64,000 bases of DNA from Amycolatopsis vancoresmycina (GCF_000716785.1 NZ_JNYY01000006.1:620001-684000), one strand, 5' to 3'. Counted from the stretch's first letter, positions 1 through 7,733 are shown. A program made the numbers and translations. Notes: generated by a model not told the origin, from the letters alone.

Positions 1-88
1 CCGCAGGTCAACCGGGATGCCGGCGGCTCGGGAGCATGAGGCAAGATCTTCCCCGATCGGGTGAGCGCCCTTGATGACGGAGGTCTCC

Positions 89-439
89 ATGCCCGAAGGC
101 AGAGGCTCGCGGATCGACAGTGTGAATCCGGGCGGCTTCGGCACTCACGGGAAGGTGCCGGATCGGCTGCGCGCCGGAGCCGACCTGCTCGACCAGGCGG
201 CGGCCGCCGACGACAAGGCGGCGGGCCGGTTCGCCGAAGCCCGCGTCGAGTCGACGCCGTTCGGCATTTCGCCGCAGGCCCGCGAACTGGCTGCGCGCTG
301 GGCCGCGGCGCTGGCAGCGCGCGAGGCGGACGCGCGCGTCCTCGGCGACGCGACGTCCGACCTGGCCGGCCGGCTGCGCATGGCGGCCGAGAGCACCCGG
401 AGCACCGGCTTCCGGGGGCGGTTAGCGGTGGCGCCGTGA
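89..439 (+). CDS. Small EspC/WXG100-like helical protein
   Basis: This 116-residue protein has the size and composition of actinobacterial type VII (ESX) secretion-associated proteins: short, Ala-rich, two long amphipathic helices, no signal peptide and no cysteines. An N-terminal Gly-rich stretch is followed by helices at about residues 20-55 and 65-105. The ATG at 89 is preferred over the TTG/ATG at 71/74 because GGAGG lies five bases upstream of it. The stop overlaps the GTG of the next gene (GTGA), so the pair is translationally coupled and the products may form a heterodimer. The ESX link is an inference from size and fold; I see no clear WXG motif and no secretion apparatus in the window. 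Confidence 0.5.
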   Translation: MPEGRGSRIDSVNPGGFGTHGKVPDRLRAGADLLDQAAAADDKAAGRFAEARVESTPFGISPQARELAARWAAALAAREADARVLGDATSDLAGRLRMAAESTRSTGFRGRLAVAP

Positions 440-1008
440 CCATCGAGGTCTTCGAACACCCGGCTCTGTCGTCGGCGGCGGCGCAGCTGTCGGCGTTGCG
501 CGCGGCGGCGGGCCGGCTCGGCGTCCCGGACCCGGTGGCGGCGCTGCGGCACCTCGACTGCTCACCGGCGTCGATCAGCGCATCGGCGTCGGCGGTCGAC
601 ACCGGCGCACTGGGGATGACTGCGGCGCAGGAGGAGTTCCGCGCGGGCGTCGACCGCGCGGAAACCGGCGGCAGCAGCGAGGCGTTCGGCACCTGGGCGG
701 ACACAGTGGACGGTCAGTACGGCGCGGCGGCCCGCGCGGCCGCATCGACGGCGGCCCTCGGCGTCCGCATCGCCGCCGCACTGGACGAACTCGCGAAATC
801 GGCGGCGGCCGAGGTGTGCTCGCTAGCCGAGGCGGCCTCGGCGGCGGTCGACGCGGTGCTGGCGGGCGACCGGTCCGCCGAGGTGGTGAGCGAGGTCAGC
901 GCCGCGTGCACGGCCGTCCTGCGGACGGTGTCGGCGAAGGTCGCGGCACTGACCGGGCTGGCGGCGGAGCTGGAGCCGTTGACGACCCCGGCGGTCCAGC
1001 TCAGCTGA
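436..1008 (+). CDS. Helical ESX-associated-type protein, unknown function
   Basis: A 190-residue Ala/Ser-rich, all-helical protein coupled to the preceding gene through a GTGA overlap at 436-439. The frame is open further upstream, but the overlap and the sharp change of composition mark the GTG at 436 as the start. It has no transmembrane segment or signal peptide. A central Trp (in FGTWADTV) sits between two long helices, which recalls WXG-like secreted partners, but the protein is about twice the usual length. A partner or substrate of a type VII secretion system is possible; I do not recognise a named family. Confidence 0.5.
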   Translation: MTIEVFEHPALSSAAAQLSALRAAAGRLGVPDPVAALRHLDCSPASISASASAVDTGALGMTAAQEEFRAGVDRAETGGSSEAFGTWADTVDGQYGAAARAAASTAALGVRIAAALDELAKSAAAEVCSLAEAASAAVDAVLAGDRSAEVVSEVSAACTAVLRTVSAKVAALTGLAAELEPLTTPAVQLS

Positions 1009-1792
1009 AGTGCTCCCGCGCCCACTCGTCGAAGGGCCGCGCGGGATGCCCGGTGACCCGGGCAACGTCCAGCGACACGGGTTCCGGGTCGTCGACGAGC
1101 GACGCCCAGTGATCCACAGCGGCCTTTGCGAATTCCGCACCGAGATAGGTGGCCAGCTGCTCAATCGCCTCTTCCGGCGGCTGTTCTTCCCACGCGACAG
1201 GCGTTCCGAGCGCGTCCCCGATGAGCCGCGCCTGTTCGGCGTGCGCGAGGGCTTCCGGGCCGGTGACGAGGTAGATCTGTCCTTTGTGGTCTTCGGTGAG
1301 CGCCTTGACGGCCATGTCGGCAACATCACGTTCGTGGACGACGGACCGTTTCGCCTGACCGTAGGCAGCGCGGACGACACCGGTTTTGGCTTGCGGCGCC
1401 CAGGCGAGCGCGTTGGTGGCGAGGCCCGTGACGCGGAGGAAGGTCCAGTCACCGGTGACCTTTCGGACGGCGGCCTCGACGTCTCCCCAGACCCCACCGT
1501 CCCCGGCTTCGGCTTCGGCTTCGGCGGACATGGCGGAGAGGTAGACGATCTTCTTACCTGCCAGTGGTTCCAGGGCTTCTTCGATGCCGTCAGCGGTGAA
1601 GAAGGGCCACAGGAGGTAGACGGCGTCGACCCCTTCGGCGGCTTCCGCCAGGTCCCGGATGTCGCCGCGCACAGCGTCCGGGTCTCCGGTTTCGCCGCGG
1701 ACGAGAGCCCTGGTGTGGACACCCACGGCCTTGAGCCCGGCGACGACGTGGCGTCCGGTGTGGCCGGTGGCCCCAGTGACGAGAACGGTCAT
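1001..1792 (-). CDS. NmrA-type NAD(P)-binding oxidoreductase
   Basis: A 263-residue atypical short-chain dehydrogenase of the NmrA/HSCARG type. The N-terminal beta-strand and dinucleotide motif VTGATGHTG occupies residues 5-13, with ARLVRG-type NADP-phosphate contacts at about 25-35. There is no canonical YxxxK pair, as usual for NmrA-like proteins, which act as quinone or NADPH-linked reductases or as redox sensors. The ATG at 1792 is chosen because GAGGAG lies seven bases upstream and the Rossmann strand begins directly after it. Its 3' end overlaps the preceding plus-strand gene by 8 bases. An inverted repeat at 1834-1853 lies in its promoter region and suggests control by a MerR- or HxlR-class repressor. 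Confidence 0.8.
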   Translation of the reverse strand: MTVLVTGATGHTGRHVVAGLKAVGVHTRALVRGETGDPDAVRGDIRDLAEAAEGVDAVYLLWPFFTADGIEEALEPLAGKKIVYLSAMSAEAEAEAGDGGVWGDVEAAVRKVTGDWTFLRVTGLATNALAWAPQAKTGVVRAAYGQAKRSVVHERDVADMAVKALTEDHKGQIYLVTGPEALAHAEQARLIGDALGTPVAWEEQPPEEAIEQLATYLGAEFAKAAVDHWASLVDDPEPVSLDVARVTGHPARPFDEWAREHFS

Positions 1793-1833
1793 TGGCGTGC
1801 TCCTCGTGATCAGCTTGTGCCGCCCACGGTCAC

Positions 1834-1853
1834 ACTTCAAGAGCCCTTCAAGT
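1834..1853. promoter_or_regulatory. Inverted repeat upstream of NmrA-type gene
   Basis: A 20-base near-palindrome with arms ACTTCAAG and CTTCAAGT around a 4-base centre (one mismatch per arm). It lies 41-60 bases upstream of the start of the NmrA-type oxidoreductase on the minus strand, where a repressor or MerR-type activator site would be expected; NmrA-type genes are commonly controlled by HxlR or MerR regulators. Which regulator binds is unknown. Confidence 0.4.
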
Positions 1854-2245
1854 CAAGCGCTCAGTTCGTCCCGCGCCGCATCGAGGAACGCGACCTTGGG
1901 GCCCCGGAGGTGGTCCCAGAGGGAGCCCTCGCCGGGTTCCTGCCACAGAACGTGGTCGAGGGCCTTGACGTAGGCACGGGCGAGGCTGTGCAGGGCCGGG
2001 GCGAACAGGACGTGGATCATCCGTTCGCCCACCCACAGCTCATCGAGGGCATCAAGGGCGGCCGCTTTCCAGGCTTGCGTGTCATCCCGGTCCTCGGCGG
2101 CCCGTTCGGCCTGCTGGGCGACGCGGATGAACTGACGCAGGAGGTCGAGCCGTTCCTCGCGCCGAGCGTCGGCCCGCTCGGCGGCGAGCCGCGAGCCACA
2201 CCTGCGTCTGCATGCGGCGATTCCTACCGCAAAAACGCCCGGCAA
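1853..2245 (-). CDS. Hypothetical helical protein, start unclear
   Basis: The reading frame ending at 1853 encodes about 125 residues that look like real protein: an Arg/Glu-rich helix, a segment AWKAAALDALDELWVGER, then a Trp-containing C-terminus rich in His, Leu and Ala. No family is recognised. The start is a problem. There is no ATG or GTG before the conserved-looking helix, and the only upstream candidate, a TTG at 2243-2245, lies inside the terminator hairpin of the tRNA-Ser gene. The gene may be truncated at its 5' end, may use a non-standard start, or may be a remnant. The stop lies 60 bases upstream of the NmrA-type gene, in the same orientation. Confidence 0.4.
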   Translation of the reverse strand: MPGVFAVGIAACRRRCGSRLAAERADARREERLDLLRQFIRVAQQAERAAEDRDDTQAWKAAALDALDELWVGERMIHVLFAPALHSLARAYVKALDHVLWQEPGEGSLWDHLRGPKVAFLDAARDELSA

Positions 2246-2266
2246 CCCTCTATGGGTCACCGGGCG
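2231..2266 (-). terminator. Rho-independent terminator of tRNA-Ser
   Basis: On the minus strand a 13-base-arm hairpin (outer CGCCCGG pairs with CCGGGCG, inner GGG with CCC, two mismatches between) is followed directly by TTTTT. It begins 14 bases after the tRNA-Ser 3' end and fits as its intrinsic terminator. Confidence 0.8.
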
Positions 2267-2279
2267 TTCTGCTTGAGAG

Positions 2280-2366
2280 CGGTGGCGGTGGGATTTGAAC
2301 CCACGGACGGGATTAACCGTCACACGATTTCGAGTCGTGCTCCTTCGGCCGCTCGGACACGCCACC
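2280..2366 (-). tRNA. tRNA-Ser (anticodon CGA)
   Basis: An 87-base class II tRNA. The acceptor arms GGTGGCG and CGCCACC pair fully, the discriminator base is G as is typical for serine tRNAs, the T-arm reads GGGTTCAAATCCC, and the anticodon stem-loop ACGACTCGAAATCGT places CGA in the loop, reading UCG codons. A long variable arm (about 15 bases, with a short hairpin) confirms tRNA-Ser. CCA is not encoded. A terminator follows at 2231-2266, and tadA lies upstream on the same strand. Confidence 0.95.
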
Positions 2367-2442
2367 GCGAAGAACAATACCGGAGCCCCCGCGCACCCCG
2401 AACAAGGGGTCCGCTGCCACGCCTGACCTGCGGCAGATGCCC

Positions 2443-2871
2443 TCAGCGGCACCGAGCGAAGTACGTCTCCAGGACAGCGGCGCACTCCTGCGAGAGCACG
2501 CCCCCGTGGACCTCCGGCCGGTGGTTCAACCGCCGGTCCCGGACCACGTCCCACAACGACCCCACCGCGCCCGTCTTCGGCTCCCACGCCCCGAACACCA
2601 GCCGTGAGATCCGCGCCAGCACCAGCGCGCCCGCGCACATCGTGCACGGCTCCAGCGTCACCGCCAGCGTGCAGCCCTCCAGGCGCCAGCCGTCGTCGAC
2701 CACGCGGGCCGCCGCGCGCAACGCCAGGATCTCCGCGTGGGCCGTCGGGTCGCCCAGCTCGATGCGGGCGTTGCGGGCCGCCGCCAGCGGGGTTCCGTCC
2801 GGGGCGAACACCACCGCTCCGATCGGGACGTCCGTGCCCGGGGCGCGCGCTGCCTCCAGCGCCGCCTCCAC
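2443..2871 (-). CDS. tadA: tRNA-specific adenosine deaminase TadA
   Basis: Deaminates adenosine 34 to inosine in the wobble position of tRNA-Arg(ACG). The 142 residues contain the cytidine-deaminase zinc site: His45 and catalytic Glu47 in HAE, and Cys76/Cys79 in PCTMC. Length is normal for the family. The GTG at 2871 is the only start close to the first conserved helix. The gene lies 23 bases downstream of the tRNA adenosine deaminase-associated protein gene on the same strand, a conserved actinobacterial pair, and upstream of the tRNA-Ser gene. Confidence 0.92.
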   Translation of the reverse strand: MEAALEAARAPGTDVPIGAVVFAPDGTPLAAARNARIELGDPTAHAEILALRAAARVVDDGWRLEGCTLAVTLEPCTMCAGALVLARISRLVFGAWEPKTGAVGSLWDVVRDRRLNHRPEVHGGVLSQECAAVLETYFARCR

Positions 2872-2894
2872 GGCTTCGGTGTCGGACGGGCGTC

Positions 2895-3377
2895 TCAGAG
2901 CTCGTCCAGGAGCTTGGCGAACTCGCTGCCGAACCCGCAGCGCTGCGCCACCATCTGCAGCTGCTCGTCCGGGTACAGGTCGACCTCGCCGACGATGACC
3001 TCCAGCTCCGGGCCCGGCAGCCCGAGGTCCGCCAGGATTCCGAGGTCACCCTCGGGCCAGACGGAGTCGTCCTCCTCGTCCGGCGGGTCGACGCGCAGGA
3101 CGTCGAGGACATCCGCCGCGATGTCGTAGTCCAGCGCCGCCGCCGCGTCCGAGAGCAGCAGCGACGGCCCCCGTGGGCTCGGGCGGACGATGACGAAGAA
3201 CTCGTCGTCGACCGCCAGGAGCCCGAAGCTCGCGCCGGTGGAACGTAGTTTGCCCAGTTCCGTGATCGCCGCGTCCAGCTCGGTCAGCGCCCCCGGGTCG
3301 AGCGCACTGCACCGCCACCGACCGTCTTCTCGGACCACAGCCACCGCGAAGCCCGTGACCGGCTCTTCCACCGCCAT
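2895..3377 (-). CDS. tRNA adenosine deaminase-associated protein
   Basis: A 160-residue acidic protein matching the actinobacterial family that is almost always encoded just upstream of tadA. Features are an N-terminal beta-rich half (VTGFAVAVVREDGRW), a central acidic patch PPDEEDDSVWPEGD, and a C-terminal GFGSEFAKLLDEL. Its biochemical role is not known; the family name rests on gene neighbourhood. I take the ATG at 3377 rather than the upstream frame start at 3437, because the family begins near the MAVEEPVTGF segment. It is divergent from the M20 amidohydrolase gene, with a 77-base intergenic region. Confidence 0.8.
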   Translation of the reverse strand: MAVEEPVTGFAVAVVREDGRWRCSALDPGALTELDAAITELGKLRSTGASFGLLAVDDEFFVIVRPSPRGPSLLLSDAAAALDYDIAADVLDVLRVDPPDEEDDSVWPEGDLGILADLGLPGPELEVIVGEVDLYPDEQLQMVAQRCGFGSEFAKLLDEL

Positions 3378-3454
3378 GCGCACACCGTATTCCGCCGGGA
3401 GATCCGGCGCACGCACGGTGCGCCCGAACCGCCGCATGCGCCACTATCGGGAGC

Positions 3455-4720
3455 ATGACCGGACCTGCTGACCTGCCCACCCTGCCCGGCACCCCGTTCG
3501 CCGGCCTTCTCGACGACGCGCGGGCGCTGCAAGGCCGCACGGTCGCGCTCCGGCGCGCGGTGCACCGCAGGCCGGAGCAGGGGCTCCACCTGCCGCAGAC
3601 GCAGGCCGCCATCCGCGAAGCCCTCGACGGGCTGCCGCTGGAGATCACCGAGGGCAAGGCCACGACCTCGCTGACCGCCGTCCTGCGCGGCGGCCGGCCC
3701 GGTCCGGCCGTGCTGCTGCGCGGCGACATGGACGCGCTGCCGCTCACCGAGGAGACCGGTCTGGACTTCGCGTCCGAGGACCCCGAGTCGATGCACGCGT
3801 GCGGCCACGACACGCACGTGGCGATGCTGGCTTCGGCGGCGCGGCTGCTCGCGGACCGCCGGGACCGGCTCGCCGGGTCGGTCGTGTTCATGTTCCAGCC
3901 GGGTGAGGAGGGTCACCACGGCGCCCGGTTCATGATCCACGAGGGCGTGCTCGACGCCGCCGGCCCGCGGGTCGAGCGCGCGTTCGGCGTGCACATCCTC
4001 GCCAACGCGCGCAGCGGGCTGCTGCAGCTGCGGCCAGGCCCGCTGATGGCGTCGGCCGACTCGTTCACCGTGCGCGTCACCGGCAAGGGCGGCCACGGCT
4101 CCGCCCCGCAGCACACGATCGACCCGGTGCCCGCCGCCGCGGCGATGGTCGGGGCGCTGCACACGATGATCACGCGCCGGGTCAGCGTGTTCGACCCCGC
4201 GGTGCTCTCGGTGACCCGGATCCAGGCCGGCACGACGTCCAACATCATCCCGGAGACCGCCGAGCTCGAGGGCACCATCCGCACGCTGTCCGAGCAGACG
4301 CGCGCGCTGGTCCGCGCCGAGCTGCCCAAGGTGTGCGAGCAGGTCGGCGCGGCCTACGGCTGCCGCGTGGTCGCCGACGTCGAGCCCGGCTACCCGGTGA
4401 CCGTCAACGACGACCGGGTCGCCGCCGAGGTGCTGCGGCTGGGCGCGGCCGTGCTCGGGCCGGGCAACGTCGAACTGCTCGCCGACCCGCTGATGGGCGC
4501 CGAGGATTTTTCCTACGTCCTGCAACGCGTTCCCGGCGCCTACGCGTTCCTCGGCGCGTGCCCGCCCGGCGTCGACCCGGCCGAGGCGGCGGCCAACCAC
4601 TCCAACCGCGTGGTCTTCGACGAAGACGCGATGCCCAGCGGCGTCGCGATGCTCGCCGCCTTCGCGCTCGACGCCCTGGGTCATGGCCCGGTCCGCGACG
4701 GGTTGCCGTCCTCCAGGTGA
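3455..4720 (+). CDS. M20 family amidohydrolase (IAA-amino acid hydrolase type)
   Basis: A 421-residue metallopeptidase of family M20D, which hydrolyses N-acyl or N-carbamoyl amino acids such as hippurate, indole-acetyl-amino acids or N-acetyl-amino acids. Motifs in order are HRRPE at 37-41, RGDMDALP at 89-96, MHACGHD at 113-119 (Cys116 and His118 as metal ligands), QPGEE at 148-152 with the catalytic Glu, and a C-terminal GAEDFSY and NHSNR. The lid domain is inserted in the middle. No signal peptide, so cytoplasmic. The last 40 bases overlap the 3' end of the convergent phospholipase gene. The substrate cannot be read from the sequence. Confidence 0.88.
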   Translation: MTGPADLPTLPGTPFAGLLDDARALQGRTVALRRAVHRRPEQGLHLPQTQAAIREALDGLPLEITEGKATTSLTAVLRGGRPGPAVLLRGDMDALPLTEETGLDFASEDPESMHACGHDTHVAMLASAARLLADRRDRLAGSVVFMFQPGEEGHHGARFMIHEGVLDAAGPRVERAFGVHILANARSGLLQLRPGPLMASADSFTVRVTGKGGHGSAPQHTIDPVPAAAAMVGALHTMITRRVSVFDPAVLSVTRIQAGTTSNIIPETAELEGTIRTLSEQTRALVRAELPKVCEQVGAAYGCRVVADVEPGYPVTVNDDRVAAEVLRLGAAVLGPGNVELLADPLMGAEDFSYVLQRVPGAYAFLGACPPGVDPAEAAANHSNRVVFDEDAMPSGVAMLAAFALDALGHGPVRDGLPSSR

Positions 4721-6630
4721 CCGGCGAAGCGGCGACGCCACCCCGGCGCCTCGAGCGTCACGTCGTACCAGCCGTTGCTCGCCGGGACCGGGAAGTCGTG
4801 CGCGCCCTCCGGGGCGATGGTGACGTCGCTCAGCGCGACCGGTGACGGCCCGCGGTTGGTCACCCTGACCGTCAGGGCGGGCGTGTCGGCGAAGGTGACC
4901 TCGGCGTCGAGGCCCACCCCGCCCGCCGCTTCGACCAGGAACCCGTTCGGGCCGTGGATGGCGACGTCGTAGGTCCCGCCGTGCGGGATTTCGCCGGTCA
5001 TCGAGGCGCCGGGCCCGACGTCGAAGCGCTGCGACGTCCCGCCGGCGTGGTAGGCGTACGCGGCCAGCTGCAGCGCCTGCGTTCCGTGGTTGGCCAGGTG
5101 CAGCGTCAGTGCGCCCGGCTCGGCCGCGACCCACGCGACCGGCTGGTACGGCAGCGGGCGCGCCTTCGCCGTGCCGGCGTCCTGCACCAGCGCACCCGGC
5201 CCCAGCCCGGGCTTCGGGAGCCGCCGCTGCGTCCGGTCGGCTTCGGCGCGCAACGCATCGGCGTCCGGCAGCAGCGGGATGGTCGTGTCGGGGGCGCGGA
5301 AGTCGAAACAGCTGGTCAGGTCGCCGCAGATCGCACGGCGCCAGGCCGAAATGTTCGGCTCGCGCACGCCGGTCCACGTCTCCAGGAAACGCAGCACCGA
5401 CGTGTGGTCGAAGACCTGCGAGTTGACCCAGCCGCCGCGGCTCCACGGCGAAACGACGGTCATCGGCACCCGCGGGCCCAGCCCGATCGGCACCGGCGGC
5501 CCGGACGGTGCACCCTTCTCCGGCCGGTTGCCCGGCAGGTACTCGCCCGGGGTGCCGGGCGGTGGGGTCGGCGGGAGGACATGGTCGAAGAAGCCGTCGT
5601 TTTCGTCGTAATTGATGAAGACGACGGTCGATTCCCATAGTTCCGGGTTGTCCCACAACGCTTTCAGCATGCGGTGGACGTAGGCGGCGCCGTCGACCGG
5701 CCGAGCCGCGGGGTGCTCGCAGTAGCCGTACGGGGCCACCACCCACGACACCGCGGGCAGGGTCCCGCCCTCGCAGTCGGCGATGAACTCGGCCAGCACG
5801 TGGTCGAGGTCCTTGCCCTGCCCCGAATCCGGCAGCAGCTTCTTGCGCAGGTTGGCGCGCTCGGCGAGCCGTCGCTTCACCGGGTCCAGCGAATGCAGGG
5901 CGTCGTGGAAGTTCTGGAACAGCCAGAGCGGGTTGTCGCCGTAGTCGCCGACGAAGTGCTCGGGGACGCCGCGCTCTTCGTCGTTCGCGTAGATCCGCCA
6001 GGAGATCCCCGCTGCCTCGAGCCGCTCCGGGTACGTCGTCCAGCGGAACGACGGTTCGTAGTCCGGCGCGTTGTGCGTCGCGGGCCCGCCGGCGAGGCCG
6101 TCCGGGTCGATCGTGCCGGTCCAGTGGTAGAGGCGGTTCGGGTGCGTCGGGCCCTGGATCGAGCAGAAGTAGTGGTCGCAAAGGGTGAACGCGCTCGCCA
6201 GCGCGTGCTGGAACGGGAGGTCGTCGCGGGTGAAGTAGCCCATCGTCATCGGGCTCTTCGCCGCGATCCAGCGGTCGTACGCGCCGCCGTTCCACGCGCG
6301 GTGGGTGCTGTTCCAGTCGTGCGGCAGCTCGCCGAGGTCCTGACCGTCCACAACGGACGTGTCGATCCGGAACGGCAGCACCGGGCCGCCCCGGTCGCCG
6401 CGCTGGCGGAAGACGTCGCGCAGGGCCGCGCGGTCGCCGAAGCCGCGCACGCCGGCCATCGTGCCGTAGTAGTGGTCGAACGACCGGTTCTCCTGCATCA
6501 GCACGACGACGTGGCGGACGTCCTCGACGGTGCCCTTCCGCGGCGCCGGGGCGCAGCCGGCGGACAGCGCGCCGGCGACCGTGGCCGCGGCCGCACCGCC
6601 GAGCACCGTGCGGCGCCGGATCCGGCCCAT
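4681..6630 (-). CDS. Tat-exported phosphocholine-specific phospholipase C
   Basis: A 649-residue phosphoesterase of the PlcC/acid phosphatase superfamily, hydrolysing phospholipids outside the membrane. The N-terminus has a twin-arginine signal (RRRTVLGG at 5-12) ending in the lipobox LSAGC at 22-26, so it is probably a lipoprotein. The catalytic motif QENRSFDHYYG follows at about 47-57, with further metal and active-site segments HPNRLYHWTG and YDENDGFFDH. Two C-terminal beta-rich domains (about 465-640) match the duplicated DUF756 domains of this family. The ATG at 6630 is preferred to the GTG at 6636 because GGAGG is then five bases upstream. It overlaps the convergent M20 gene by 40 bases. 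Confidence 0.88.
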   Translation of the reverse strand: MGRIRRRTVLGGAAAATVAGALSAGCAPAPRKGTVEDVRHVVVLMQENRSFDHYYGTMAGVRGFGDRAALRDVFRQRGDRGGPVLPFRIDTSVVDGQDLGELPHDWNSTHRAWNGGAYDRWIAAKSPMTMGYFTRDDLPFQHALASAFTLCDHYFCSIQGPTHPNRLYHWTGTIDPDGLAGGPATHNAPDYEPSFRWTTYPERLEAAGISWRIYANDEERGVPEHFVGDYGDNPLWLFQNFHDALHSLDPVKRRLAERANLRKKLLPDSGQGKDLDHVLAEFIADCEGGTLPAVSWVVAPYGYCEHPAARPVDGAAYVHRMLKALWDNPELWESTVVFINYDENDGFFDHVLPPTPPPGTPGEYLPGNRPEKGAPSGPPVPIGLGPRVPMTVVSPWSRGGWVNSQVFDHTSVLRFLETWTGVREPNISAWRRAICGDLTSCFDFRAPDTTIPLLPDADALRAEADRTQRRLPKPGLGPGALVQDAGTAKARPLPYQPVAWVAAEPGALTLHLANHGTQALQLAAYAYHAGGTSQRFDVGPGASMTGEIPHGGTYDVAIHGPNGFLVEAAGGVGLDAEVTFADTPALTVRVTNRGPSPVALSDVTIAPEGAHDFPVPASNGWYDVTLEAPGWRRRFAGHLEDGNPSRTGP

Positions 6631-6699
6631 GCCCACCTCCTCGTCCCCCGGACGGCGGCCCGGCCGAGGGGTACGTTCGCCACCGAGAGAGGTGAAGCC

Positions 6700-7080
6700 A
6701 TGCTCAACTCAGCGGAACTGGTCGCCTTCGCACCGTCGGCAGACCTCGAGCGCTCGCGCGCCTTCTACACGGATGTCGCCGGGCTCGAGTTCATCGAGCA
6801 GACCCCCTTCGCGTGCGTGTTCCGCAGTGGCGCCACCATGCTGCGCGTCACCGCCGTCGCCGAGTTCACGCCGCAGCCGTTCACGGTGCTCGGCTGGGCG
6901 GTCGCCGACATCCGGGCGGCGGTGGCCGAGCTGCGCGGCCGTGGCGTGGAGTTCCTCACCTACGACACGCTGCCACAGGACACCGACAAAATCTGGACCA
7001 CGCCGGGCGGCCGGATCGCGTGGTTCGCCGATCCGGACGGCAACGTGCTGTCCTTGACCCAGTTCGCCGCTGGCAATTAA
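6700..7080 (+). CDS. VOC family protein (glyoxalase/bleomycin resistance fold)
   Basis: A 126-residue vicinal-oxygen-chelate protein, a single-chain pair of beta-alpha-beta-beta-beta modules. The typical opening LVAFAPSADLERSRAFYTDVAGLEF and closing GRIAWFADPDGNVLSL with its metal-ligand-type positions are visible. GAGAGGTGA lies just upstream of the ATG at 6700. The reaction is unknown; VOC proteins include dioxygenases, isomerases and drug-binding proteins. It is divergent from the phospholipase gene, and a TetR-type operator overlaps its stop codon. Confidence 0.82.
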   Translation: MLNSAELVAFAPSADLERSRAFYTDVAGLEFIEQTPFACVFRSGATMLRVTAVAEFTPQPFTVLGWAVADIRAAVAELRGRGVEFLTYDTLPQDTDKIWTTPGGRIAWFADPDGNVLSLTQFAAGN

Positions 7081-7098
7081 ACAACAGTGTTGATTTAA
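7077..7098. promoter_or_regulatory. TetR-type inverted repeat operator
   Basis: Arms TTAAACAACA and TGTTGATTTAA flank a central G, an almost perfect inverted repeat with one inserted base and a CAACAGTGTTG core. It starts in the stop codon of the VOC gene and ends 8 bases before the ATG of the following haem-degrading-domain gene, so it should act on that gene. The AT-rich sequence also stands out in a 70% GC context. No TetR gene is adjacent. Confidence 0.45.
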
Positions 7099-7105
7099 TA
7101 GGCCC

Positions 7106-7573
7106 ATGACCGAAGCCGAACGCCTCGCCCAGCTCTTCGAGCAGGAGGAACGCCTCCAGTTCACGACGTTCGACAACGAAACCGCGCTCGCCCTCGGCCG
7201 GCAGATGCTGGACGCCGCGGCCGACCGCGGGCTGGCGGTGACGATCTCGATCCGGCGCAACGGCCAGCGGCTCTTCCACGCCGCGCTGCCCGGCACGTCG
7301 GCGGACAACGACGGCTGGATCGACCGCAAGAGCCGGGTCGTCGACCGCTACGGGCACAGCTCGTTCCTGATCGGGACGCAGTTCCGCGCGAACGGCGGCT
7401 CGTTCGAGCAGCACTCCCGCCTCGACCTCGGCGAGTTCGCGGCGCACGGCGGCGTGTTCCCGGTGCTGGTGCGCGGGGTCGGGCCGGTCGGCACGGTCGG
7501 CGTGTCCGGGCTGCCGCAGGCCGAGGACCACGCGTTCGTCGTCGAGCAGCTGGAGCGGTTCCTCGACTCCTGA
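7106..7573 (+). CDS. Haem-degrading domain protein (UPF0303/HbpS-like)
   Basis: A 155-residue protein of the Haem_degrading (HbpS/UPF0303) family. Recognisable are the N-terminal ERLQFTTFDNETALALGRQM helix, the ITISIRRNGQRLFHAALPGT strand pair, and the C-terminal GPVGTVGVSGLPQAEDHAFVVEQL that closes the fold. Members bind haem or small ligands and may sense oxidative stress; the E. coli-type members are of unknown function. There is no signal peptide. The likely regulation is through the inverted repeat at 7077-7098, which lies immediately upstream. Confidence 0.75.
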   Translation: MTEAERLAQLFEQEERLQFTTFDNETALALGRQMLDAAADRGLAVTISIRRNGQRLFHAALPGTSADNDGWIDRKSRVVDRYGHSSFLIGTQFRANGGSFEQHSRLDLGEFAAHGGVFPVLVRGVGPVGTVGVSGLPQAEDHAFVVEQLERFLDS

Positions 7574-7593
7574 AAAGGAGTGGCGGCCGCTGC

Positions 7594-7599
7594 TACCGT
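7594..7599 (+). promoter_or_regulatory. -10 element of leaderless threonine leader
   Basis: TACCGT fits the actinobacterial TANNNT -10 consensus, and exactly 7 bases separate it from the ATG at 7607, so transcription would start at or next to the A of the start codon. There is no Shine-Dalgarno sequence in front of that ATG, which agrees with a leaderless transcript. The -35 region is weak. Confidence 0.5.
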
Positions 7600-7606
7600 C
7601 AATTCC

Positions 7607-7654
7607 ATGAAGCGCGCACAGACGACGACGCCGGAGAGTGTCCCGGCGCGCTGA
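7607..7654 (+). CDS. Threonine-rich leader peptide of thrS-like gene
   Basis: A 15-codon ORF encoding MKRAQTTTPESVPAR, with three consecutive threonine codons (ACG, 7622-7630). It lies 80 bases upstream of a threonyl-tRNA synthetase-like gene and directly ahead of a strong hairpin (7666-7689). This is the layout of ribosome-mediated transcription attenuation: stalling at the Thr codons when charged tRNA-Thr is scarce would leave 7640-7646 free to pair with 7669-7675 and block the terminator. It is probably leaderless (see the -10 element at 7594). The assignment is inferred from position, codon content and RNA pairing. Confidence 0.75.
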   Translation: MKRAQTTTPESVPAR

Positions 7655-7699
7655 ACGACGTTTCGAGCCCGGGGCGGGTGCCCCGGGCTTCGTCTTGTG
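7640..7699 (+). promoter_or_regulatory. Threonine attenuator: antiterminator and terminator
   Basis: A perfect 10-base-pair stem, AGCCCGGGGC (7666-7675) with GCCCCGGGCT (7680-7689), closed by GGGT and followed by the U-rich tail TTCGTCTTGT, forms the terminator. The alternative pairing joins GTCCCGG (7640-7646) with CCGGGGC (7669-7675), with one G-U pair, and excludes the terminator. The leader stop codon (7652-7654) is placed so that a ribosome finishing translation covers the 7640-7646 strand. The thrS-like ATG follows 44 bases after the hairpin. Confidence 0.75.
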
Positions 7700-7733
7700 G
7701 TCTCCCGCCTCGCCGTCCACGAGGGAGTCCCCG

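Noticed and set aside
61..1008. A single 315-codon gene at the window start
   Set aside because: The first 125 codons are an out-of-frame reading of the EspC-like gene; the GTGA overlap at 436 marks the true start.
3284..6295. A 1003-codon minus-strand frame
   Set aside because: It crosses the M20 gene antisense and the phospholipase gene out of frame; the composition is Arg/Ala/Gly-rich and no motif is present.
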